The notes beneath the pieces were generated by a model. The model ran no database searches. It was given only the letters and a program-made list of their open reading frames with translations, and had not been told where the DNA came from. Shown here piece by piece: positions 27,621 to 36,800 of a stretch of 64,000 nt of DNA; positions within the stretch are counted from its first letter, which is position 1; each line of letters starts with the position of its first letter. This DNA is from Haemonchus contortus (Eukaryota; Nematoda; Chromadorea; Rhabditida; Trichostrongylidae), in the NCBI GenBank assembly GCA_000469685.2, contig LS997562.1, positions 16,797,825 to 16,861,824 on the forward strand. Reading direction: 5' to 3'. Made by a program: the position numbers and the translations under genes.

Positions 27621-27658
27621 AGGCTGACGTTTCGGCGGAGTCGCCTTCTTCAGAGCCT
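27621..27658 (-). ncRNA. hammerhead-ribozyme-like motif, unit 1
   Basis: On the minus strand: stem I aggcu, core CUGAAGA, stem II ggcg-acuc-cgcc, GAAA, then cGUC and the stem I partner agccu. The order and conserved core (CUGANGA...GAAA...GUC) fit a type I hammerhead with a very short stem III, as established for Penelope-like elements. One unpaired A precedes stem II, so activity is uncertain. Confidence 0.65.
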
Positions 27659-28045
27659 AGAAAGATCAAAACAATTCGTGACTATCCGACCAAACGTCTC
27701 CACTGCCCACACTGAAGTTCGAGACCCCCAGGTCACGCAGGTGATTAAAGGAGAATCACTCACCGTAGCTTGGTGGATTCTTCGAAACCAACCAGCAATC
27801 GATGATAATAATCGACCAGTCTCAGCTGGGGTAGGTCTTCATTCAGAGTCTCTATGGGAAGGCTAACTTTATATAAGGCCGCAGCTCCCGCGTGATTGCG
27901 AGGCATTCTTCCCTACGATTTTAGTAAATTTCATGTATAAGACGTAATAACTTCCACGTACGGCTTTCTATGAACCTCGGCATACTTGTTCTGTTACTGA
28001 GTTGTTTTGTTTAACTCTTCACGAGGTTGGTATTCAAGCTTTATT

Positions 28046-28083
28046 AGGCTGACGTTTCGGCGGAGTCGCCTTCTTCAGAGCCT
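28046..28083 (-). ncRNA. hammerhead-ribozyme-like motif, unit 2
   Basis: Identical to the unit 1 motif, 425 bp downstream. Cleavage of a minus-strand transcript at both would release a 425-nt monomer. Confidence 0.65.
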
Positions 28084-28470
28084 AGAAAGATCAAAACAAT
28101 TCGTGACTATCCGACCAAACGTCTCCACTGCCCACACTGAAGTTCGAGACCCCCAGGTCACGCAGGTGATTAAAGGAGAATCACTCACCGTAGCTTGGTG
28201 GATTCTTCGAAACCAACCAGCAATCGATGATAATATTCGACCAGTCTCAGCTGGGGTAGGTCTTCATTCAGAGTCTCTATGGGAAGGCTAACTTTATATA
28301 AGGCCGCAGCTCCCGCGTGATTGCGAGGCATTCTTCCCTACGATTTTAGTAAATTTCATGTATAAGACGTAATAACTTCCACGTACGGCTTTCTATGAAC
28401 CTCGGCATACTTGTTCTGTTACTGAGTTGTTTTGTTTAACTCTTCACGAGGTTGGTATTCAAGCTTTATT

Positions 28471-28508
28471 AGGCTGACGTTTCGGCGGAGTCGCCTTCTT
28501 CAGAGCCT
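28471..28508 (-). ncRNA. hammerhead-ribozyme-like motif, unit 3
   Basis: Identical core and stems to units 1 and 2, again at a spacing of exactly 425 bp. Confidence 0.65.
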
Positions 28509-28981
28509 AGAAAGATCAAAACAATTCGTGACTATCCGACCAAACGTCTCCACTGCCCACACTGAAGTTCGAGACCCCCAGGTCACGCAGGTGATTAAAG
28601 GAGAATCACTCACCGTAGCTTGGTGGATTCTTCGAAACCAACCAGCAATCGATGATAATATTCGACCAGTCTCAGCTGGGGTAGGTCTTCATTCAGAGTC
28701 TCTATGGGAAGGCTAACTTTATATAAGGCCGCAGCTCCCGCGTGATTGCGAGGCATTCTTCCCTACGATAAAGTTAGCCTTCCCATAGAGACTCTGAATG
28801 AAGACCTACCCCGGCTGAGACTGGTCGATTATTATCATCGATTGCTGGTTGGTTTCGAAGAATCCACCAAGCTACGGTGAGTGATTCTCCTTTAATAACC
28901 TGCGTGACCTGGGGGTCTCGAACTTCAGTGTGGGCAGTGGAGACGTTTGGTCGGATAGTCACGAATTGTTTTGATCTTTCT

Positions 28982-29019
28982 AGGCTCTGAAGAAGGCGAC
29001 TCCGCCGAAACGTCAGCCT
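28982..29019 (+). ncRNA. hammerhead-ribozyme-like motif, inverted unit
   Basis: Same motif on the + strand in the inverted copy, with all core bases intact (CUGAAGA, GAAA, GUC) and stem I aggcu/agccu. Confidence 0.65.
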
Positions 29020-29084
29020 AATAAAGCTTGAATACCAACCTCGTGAAGAGTTAAACAAAACAACTCAGTAACATATCATTGACT

Positions 29085-29700
29085 GTTTATCCCAGATTAT
29101 TTGCGGACGGGTAGGTTTTGTCGAAATTGATGTCGAAACAAAGGGCTACCGTGACTCTGCATTGATTGCTGGTTAGCTGTCGTAATCTAACACCAAGATT
29201 TGAGCGATATTCTCATCTTCCTGTAAAACAGTGCCCTCGATCGGCCGCATTACTGCATTTACCACTCACTTTTTACTACCGTCTTATACATGAAATTTAC
29301 TAAAGACTCAAAGCTACATCGTGAATACCAAAGTCGCTACGATTTAACAGGAAATTTTTGAGCCTCTTGTGTGCAATGACCAATTGGTATCATTCCGTCT
29401 CATCGGCCATCTACGATCCCACCTTACCTTATATCACATGTCAAACTGTCAAGGCTCCTTTTTTAATGCCACAATTCTTGTGGCACCTGCCCTTTTTAGA
29501 TTTATTATTGGCTCTTATCAGCTATTATCACTTGCTTGCATCAACTGCCCTCAATCCTGTTGCCACCAAAGAGCCCTCAATCCCGTCAACACCAATGTAC
29601 TAAGATCCTACTGTATAATTCGCTAAGTGTGTCTGTTGGAGTGTCGGTGTGTATGTGTGTGTCTGTGTGCCAGCGTGTGTGGACCGGAAATTAATGGAAC
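29085..29700. repeat. host repeat interrupted by the array, plus (GT)n tract
   Basis: 29085-29345 and 27340-27515 together resemble the repeat family at 18900-19350 and 20750-20960 ('gctggttagctgtcgtaatctaa', 'tcaaagctacatcgtgaa'), so the array inserted into an older repeat. 29625-29690 is a GT-rich microsatellite next to 'aattcgctaagtgtgtc', the reverse orientation of the 21400-21440 end. Confidence 0.6.
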
Positions 29701-29919
29701 TGCAATACTTTAGGCGAAAATGAGGGATGTGACGGGGCGTACAGCTTCATCATTCCACAACCGCGCTGTTTGTTGCTTCTAAACCCACTTCAAGTCTGTC
29801 TAGGTATATCTGTTACAGCATGGGGCTATCCACAATATGACTTCGAGTCAGCTGGATAGGTCTAGGGTGGGTAGCATCTGTGAGAGCAGTATATTACTAA
29901 GTTTATTGCTGTCTTAAAG

Positions 29920-30620
29920 TCTTCACGAGGTTTTTAAATACCCTTTGTCGCCTTCTTCAGACATGCCGGTTACAACCTCATAGTGTGCGGTTTGTTCAGC
30001 TGGAAGGAAAGGTGATTGTCACACTTGCCGTAATTGCGGTGATGAGTATAGGAGAAACGGCAAGACCACTCCACGTGAGGGTCAAGGAGCACATAGATGG
30101 TATGAGACGATTAAAAGAGTCTACTGCCTTAAGAAGTCCCAGAATTTGAAATTATGACGGAGGCGTTTTTGGGGTCACCGTGGTGGTCGTAGCACAGGAG
30201 CCGCAAGTGAAAGCCTCGAGGCATTTAGATACAATTCACCGTAAATGAATCGTAGGGTAGAATGTCTCGCCATCACGCGGAAGCTACGGCCTCATATAGA
30301 TTGGCCTTCCTTCATAGGCTTTGATGAGGACGTGTACCAGCTGTTACTGGTCGGTTGGCACCATCTCTTGCTGGGTGGTTTCGAAGAATCCACAAAGTTA
30401 CAGTGCGTGGTTCTCCTTTCGACCACCCTGGTGATATCGAACTTAGTGGGTTGATGGAGACGTTTGATCGGATAGTCACAGATTGTAATGATCCTTTCAG
30501 GCTCTGAAGAAGGTGATTCCGCCGAAGCGTCAGCCTAATAAAGAATATTTACAAACTCCATGAGGAGTGCAAGACAAAATAAACTCAGTATTGTAATTAT
30601 GCCGAGGTTCATAGAAAGCC
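29920..30620 (+). pseudogene. decayed Penelope-like element: GIY-YIG endonuclease remnant and 3' tail
   Basis: Near 30025-30130, CRNCGDEY is followed after a one-base frameshift by IGETARPLHVRVKEHIDGMR, the zinc-knuckle plus GIY-YIG block of Penelope-like polymerases. Degenerate sequence then reaches MNRRVECLAITRKLRPHIDW (30245-30304), close to the usual endonuclease end. The following 300 bp align with the 425-bp array units, ending in '..cagcctaataaag..' and a motif like '..gaggttcatagaaagcc..'. The reverse transcriptase core is absent. Confidence 0.8.
30499..30536 (+). ncRNA. degenerate hammerhead-like motif in the Penelope remnant
   Basis: aggcu-CUGAAGA-aggugauuccgcc-GAAG-cGUC-agccu. Stem I is conserved, but GAAA has become GAAG and stem II has a mismatch, so this copy is probably inactive. 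Confidence 0.5.
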
Positions 30621-30964
30621 GTACATGGGAGAACAGTATCCTTTGCTTCAAGTCGTCCTTCTCATAGCTCTTGTCGTTCTCTCATGCTACTGACGTTCCA
30701 TTGAGAATACGGTAGGAGAATGGACTGCAAAAAGATGACAGTGAAACCACTATGGAACGTTTGTGCCAAATCGCACACCTGGCTAGGCAACCGCTCAAGG
30801 TTTGAGTTCTTCGCTGATGAGTAACAACTCGGAAGTAACTGAGTAACTCAAGAAGTACCTAACACCCATTTCAGTTTCCCGGTCCATATGTTTTATATTT
30901 GTTGTTTTTCTCTTAGTGACGGTCTCCCTACCATTGACTGATTGTTTGCATGTTAGTTCATTAA

Positions 30965-31460
30965 AGGGCGCTGTTCACGAAAAAGTGGTTACGGAGATTT
31001 GCACATGGTTTGAATTCGAAGCCTCCTCTGATACCATTTGTGCAGGAATGAGGTCGGAAAACGGCTGGATAGGGCACAATAAGGGCAGGAACAGTGGGGG
31101 ACGGGAGGCCTCCGCCCCTCGCTAGGCTGACTACGACTTCTAACTGTCCTTCACCACATTCGCACTGGAGCGAAGTTGGTGTAAAGTCGATAAGCTGGTT
31201 GGCAAATTGCCAGAGTCGCAATGTGTGTTGTGTGTTGTCTGCTATTGCAGACAACACACTGCGTCGCCTTCGTGCACTCGCCCGAACACTCCCTAACCGC
31301 CGTTACTTCAATGTGAAACTCGTCCAACCACCCTTTCCATCTCTTTTTTTGGCCCCTTGTAATTCTTTTGCGCCTTTTTCGTTGTTATCGCTTTATTCTA
31401 GAGTAGTTCTATCAATTCTCGTCAAAAAAGGGTACCCTAACTTTTTTGTGAATGGTGCCT
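30965..31460. mobile_element. TTAA-flanked MITE, copy A
   Basis: Both ends abut TTAA (30961-30964 and 31461-31464). Terminal inverted repeats: agggcgctgttcacgaaaaa at the left, and the right end complements to aggcaccattcacaaaaaa. Centre holds a palindrome gtgttgtctgc..gcagacaacac (31229-31256). An inverted, diverged copy is at 46567-47082. TTAA duplication points to a piggyBac- or Kolobok-type mobiliser (inference). Confidence 0.75.
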
Positions 31461-31981
31461 TTAAATATCGCTCCCCCATAGCGTAGAGTATTCGAATACT
31501 CGTAGAGCCTATTATGGGTTGCTGCAATTTCAAGTTCGAAGTTGGGTAAGTTATAGAAAACAAGCATCCTTGAAGTGGGCGAAATGTTGATCACTAGGAC
31601 TAATTCTGGTGGGTTAGAAGAACTGCTTTAGACACGCGTAATGAGATCCTAATGCATATCATGAACACCAAAAAGTCAAGACTTTTCAGTTTCTGAACCT
31701 GTGGAACGATTATTCTTTACAATAGAACACGAGCTTCTATACTAAAAAAAAACCAAATTTCATTTGGTGTGCATCTGAGAAAACATAATCATGAAAGACA
31801 ATCCTCGTAATAACATATGGTATTAACAATGAAATCAAATGGTGGTCCAGATAATTAACGTCAAATATTAAACAGCGCTTGAAACTTGCTGCTATAGCAA
31901 AATGCATATTTAACAGCTTTTTTATCTGACAAAGGCAGTTTTCATCTAATTCGAGGATAATACAAACAGCACATAAAAATT

Positions 31982-33857
31982 GTGAGCTTTAGCAAGAAAA
32001 TACACCAATTCCAGTTCAGCAACTTGATGAACACTCCCCTGGATAGCTCCGCGTTCTTTGAGGTACAGCAAAAGTACAGTGACCTGGTGAGTTTCATTTG
32101 GAACAATAGGCTCATTCAAGGGACCAATCCCCTAGGATGCTTGGTTAGTGCACTTCTGGCAATTCCTGGTCACCGTATGTTTGGCACGCCCCATCGGAAG
32201 GCTGAGACACCCCTTGTCTTTCGAGCTTTTATACAAAGAAATTTAAAAAATCAAGAAAAGCACCAATGTGAAACGAATAGGAAAGGAATGTGTGGTGTGG
32301 AATCTACAGAAACAACAAAAAATACAATCAAACTAACAAGATGGTAGCACAGCCTGTGTGGGACAGCTACAAAATATCAAATGGTCATCGGATTCATGGC
32401 GTATAAAAAATGCTACAAAAAATACGACTCGGCGGTTAACTTGTTGTGTAGTCAGTATTAATTGAAGGAGCACGTTTGTCTTGGAACAAAGTTTTCAGTT
32501 GTCGTACACTCCAATTGATTTCCAGTGAATCCATACCTACGCAAGCATCAGCGCGTCGTACAGATTTCACTGATGCAGCTCTGAATCACCACTACATCAA
32601 CTCATGTCTCACAATCGAGATAGCTAGGACCTAATGTCCCAACTGTTTCAGGGTAATTGAGCCGGAAAGCAGTAGAATGTGGGATTCTGTGAATGATGAA
32701 TTTTCACATCCCACTACGTACAAGCAATTCTAGCAGCTACGTAATATAAATTTTTGGCCTCGTTTGAATGATCTAATGATGACGCTTCGAAAGCGATTAA
32801 TGGACTTGAGTGGGAGTAAAACCCAACAGCAGACCGAACTTGCACCCATCTACAAGAACGGAAGCTCGATACAGCACGTTGCCCCTACAGTAATCGTGGC
32901 TCTGGGTCCTAGCTCGAGCAGGTATGCGTCGTGGAAATCTGACTTCCTTCCGGGTCCGGGAACTTCTCCCCTAACACGGCGTCGCACACGCCGCACCCGC
33001 CGCCTATCGCAGGTTTGCGATGGAAGATTGGAGCGCGCAATTTATGTGGTGGGGAGTCCTTTAAACATTTGAATTGGCCGGCCGCTCTCTTCAGTTCCAA
33101 TGCGATTCTGAACGTCGTTTATATAGGAGAAGTCATTTTAATTAATCAACTCTAATAAACATGAAAACTAAAAGAAACAGAAGAAAAAAACGATAAAATC
33201 CAATGAAAAAGCAAGCCAGTCAAGGAAAAATTCCGCGTCCTATCGATTGGCGGGAGTACGGTAATTGCAGTGACGTTCGCCGCATGCCGCAAGGGAGAAT
33301 GCCGCGATAGGGGAGAAGTTCCGTTACCCCTTCCTTCCTACCCAACGCCCTTCCCGTCTGCTGCCGCAAGTCCCGTCCGATGCGTCGTATAAGTGGCGGG
33401 TGAAGATTTGTGTATTCGAATGTATTGAGTTCCGTCATGAAAGGAAACATCATGTCTGTAAAATTCTGCGACCCATGCATTTTGTTCTACGGTGAATTTT
33501 CGTAAGACCTAGACGCCCTAAACTTTCGTTCCTTTGAATAGAGCCTCTAATGAGGGTACTACTCCGGTTTGTCACCCACTGTACACTTACAATTCACGTA
33601 TCCTTCCCACGTGAATCTAATGTACGCCTGTGTTGCTCTAGGCTGACAAATTCGTTGTTCCAGGGCTCTATAAGGAATTGTGTTCGGGATGCCAGCCTGC
33701 ACCCCAATACCTTTTTAGATTGCAAGAACATGAACTACAAACAAAAGGATTATCAATTACCTCTGGATATCCTTTTGCATGGCAGGAGAAGTTTTGTCCT
33801 CCCGTTGGGATCCTGTTCGTACGATTTCCGCTCGTTTCATTGGCGCCGCTTTTCTGA
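31982..33857 (+). CDS. candidate exons of an unrecognised gene
   Basis: Several short + strand pieces have splice-site borders and coding-like text: 32015-32086 (FSNLMNTPLDSSAFFEVQQK, 24 codons, acceptor ttccag, donor gtgagt); about 32498-32630 (CRTLQLISSESIPTQASARR); 32652-32717 (VIEPESSRMWDSVNDEF); 32764-32921 (MTLRKRLMDLSG..., donor gtatgc); 33664-33857 (LYKELCSGCQPAPQYLFRLQ..., stop TGA). I could not close all phases, so exons are missing or some pieces are wrong. No family recognised. The last exon overlaps the last exon of the minus-strand RhoGAP gene by about 20 bp. A MITE (32951-33340) lies in its last intron. Confidence 0.4.
32951..33340. mobile_element. MITE family D, copy 1
   Basis: Ends are an imperfect inverted repeat: left gtccgggaacttctccccta, right complementing to ggtaacggaacttctcccct. 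The interior includes 'aatcaactctaataaacatg'. The same element lies inverted at 43835-44216. Confidence 0.8.
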
Positions 33858-36800
33858 GCTGCTCATCTGAACAGACACCCTTGCATTGCAGTTCGATACG
33901 CAACCTGAACCATTAAACTCACCAACAGGCGGCTCAATGCAATATGAGGAAAACCGTTCTGTGATGATATGTGGATCGCAGTATTTGGGAACCGAATCTG
34001 ATCGGAAAGAAAAGTCCTGAGACTTGTGCAGTGGGCTGTATAAGTCTTCATGTAAGACACGATTGTCCACCACTGATCGACGAGAAGCCATTGGTGATGG
34101 CTCGGGTTCATAAGACCTCCTTATAAGTCGCGGCGATTCGAGGACGTCAATGAAAGAATCCCTGAATCGAATCCGCTCATCTGGAGCAGGAAAGGATCTT
34201 CGAGACAATCGTGGAGAACTGTTGACGTCAAGCTGGTTGTCACGAAGGCTTTGTAGGCGTTCTGAAAACATGAGATTTAGGAATTTCCATCACTTCTGAC
34301 AGATCTTTAGCGTTGACGACGTATATATTTATCCAGACACGATGGTCGAAGACGTGTGAAGGTTCGTGGAAGTCATTTAACGCAGCAATTTGGAAGAAAA
34401 GTAGTAGCTCTTATAAGGTTGTATAATATTTTGTGGACGTTCAGGTGCTGTGTCGTTCGCTCTAGGTATGTCTTTCTTGGAGAAAGTGTAGAACTGAGCT
34501 GGTGTGAGAAACGAGCATCAACAAAAGTAAGGAAACATCATGTTTGCCATTACCAATCTGTGGACTGGTTGTTACCAGGCGTGTACACCTTTATAGAATG
34601 CTGGGACTTGGACGCTAGCATGAGGTGTTTTTGAGTGCAGTTGCAGCTAAAGGGCATACTGGCGGATCAAACCGGGATGTCAGATTGAATGTTTGATTTA
34701 CAAATTGTTAAAAGCAGCACAACATCTCTTAAAACAACTCAAAGTGTAAAAAGCTGGATGATAGATCTAGAAGCTACTGAGGACATTTATGAGTTCACCA
34801 TTACCTGTTATAGTTCGAAGGATGGGCTCTTGTGACGGTACATCTGGCGTAAACGGATGCACATGTACAGTGGGTTTTTGTGGTTCATCACTGCGATTTC
34901 CTTCCTTTGTGGGCGCACGCAACGGGGTCTCAACGACTGCATCAGCTTTACGAGCTGACCCAAAATCGCTGACCTGGAAGTTCTGCTTACTAAGTCCAGA
35001 ATCCTTTGGTGAATTTTCAGGTCAACCAACTTCCTGAGAGTGTGTGACAGAACCCCGAAATGCAGGGAAACGGGAGTGGCAATCGCCAATTCGTGGTAGA
35101 CCACAGTCGGGAGTCTGGGTAGCTTCCTCTCTTGATTCTTTTCGCGAAGGTGGTTCTTCCTGAAATAAATTTTACAATAGGATGTAGTCCAAACTTGTGT
35201 TCCTAACGAAGACTGTGCCAATAACCAGCCTTTCATCAACAGAAGTTCAAATGAAAGTCGATGAATTACAAAAAATATACAAACAGAAAATAGAGAGGAG
35301 TCATTTCTTCCAGTCAGTTGTCCGACTTCGCAAAGTCAATGCTCGTAGTTGCCGAAGAGTTGAAAAAGAACCCACCACACATTTCTCCTCTCTTGAGCGA
35401 TCAGGCTTGATTTCGTGTAGAGCATCGAACTTGAACAGCTCGCTGCTTCTTTGCTGGACTTGCTCTTGCTGGAAATATCTAGCCTTTGAAAGTATGTAGT
35501 AACTGGATAAATAAGCCAGCGTTCAAATCTTGCGATTTGCGAGCCCAAACAGGCATGGTCGTCTAGTACTACCGCAAAGTCATTCTACTTACCCTACCGC
35601 AACAAAAAAGCTGTTTGGCAGAAATAATTGGGGCTGACTGGATATTGAAGTAGCTGCTTGTTGCTAATTCTTTTTTAACAGAAGCACTATTTGCAGCAAA
35701 CGCATTTCACAATCACGAATCGAAGGAAAGAACGTTGTCAAAAATATGTTCGTAGTGACCTTCCGTTGGAAATGTATCCTTTTCAGGCATGGAGATCTTG
35801 GTGTATCTGGCTGCTTCCGCTCGTCAACCAACTGGTTCGACACAGACTTCTCTGGGAGTACCTCCTGCAAAGGAATTTCGATGATGTTTCGTACGAAAGC
35901 TACTTAACATTTATCCGAGCAACCTGACCTCTTTAGTAAGGGTATCACCAGTTTGTTGACGTAACGTTTCAGAGCGAAATGATGCGCGTGACAACGGCCG
36001 TCGAATAGGTTCGACTTCATCGTCGGAGTCAGAGAATGAAAGGACCTTGAATGAAAGTTCTGAGATTCAAGTGTTGATTTTTTGAAGAATGAACAGGCCG
36101 AGATATGAATCGCTACTTTGGAGCACTTGGAGTATGAAAACCTGCTAGAAAGCTATGTAAAAGGAAGACTAAAAGACTTTCAAGGTATTCACTTTATACG
36201 ACTGATGGAGCCGTCGATCTCAGAGGGAGAACCCACCCTTATTAAGCAAATACAATGCAGCGATATCAGTCCATCAGTCCAGATACGCTTTCTTCCCCCA
36301 AAAACTTTTAATTTTGAGGACTCAGGCGAAAAATCCTAGTTGTAGGTCTCAATTCCACTTACACCTTCATTCTCATGAATAACTTCCAAAAATCTTGGAG
36401 GTCGATCAGATGGTAAATCGTCCTTAAAATCGCTCGAAGACAGCAGCTGATCTGAAAGAGAATATTCTGTCGCGATAATCATGAGCCCATTGAATACTGT
36501 GATGCCTACCGCCGTCAACTTCTTCGATGATTGGAGTTCGCTGAGAACCTTCATCGTCGGAACATGTCGGTTCAGGGCTACATAGATGATTGGCATTATG
36601 GTCAACCTAAATCATCGAATTTTAGTATTTGCACTCAATGTTGTAAAGAATGGTTGTAAGTAGGACAGTGCTAAATCAGTGACTCAGGAGGAAGCCATCA
36701 TTTTGGGGCATGGACAGAAAGAGGCCATTGGAAATTACAGCTACTGAATTATTGAGATGTACGGGAGGATTCGCTAAAAATCTCATAACAGTCACGGAAT

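Larger units (their letters stand above)
27528..29072. mobile_element. Penelope-like/retrozyme-type array: three tandem 425-bp units plus one inverted unit
   Basis: Units start at about 27525, 27950 and 28375, exactly 425 bp apart and almost identical (one visible difference: aataatcg versus aatattcg). Unit 3 is cut at 28769 and joined head-on to an inverted partial copy (28770-29072). The whole array is bracketed by the 12-bp direct repeat atatcattgact (27516-27527 and 29073-29084), so it entered as one insertion. Sequence matches the 3' region of the adjacent Penelope-like remnant (about 30320-30620). The 94-codon frame repeated in each unit is a by-product, not a gene: it crosses the ribozyme motif and has no family. 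Such pLTR-like tandem units are a Penelope hallmark. Confidence 0.85.

Noticed and set aside
27525..28769. CRISPR or satellite array
   Set aside because: Units are 425 bp, contiguous, without spacers, and the block has an insertion-type flanking duplication; host is a eukaryote.
27582..29058. Four copies of a 94-codon ORF as a conserved protein family
   Set aside because: Identity is explained by the recent 425-bp DNA duplication. The frame runs through the ribozyme motif and is not kept in the older Penelope tail at 30320-30620.
35022..35024. TGA as a selenocysteine codon
   Set aside because: No selenoprotein family context and no SECIS-like element sought or seen; mutation, error or splicing are simpler.
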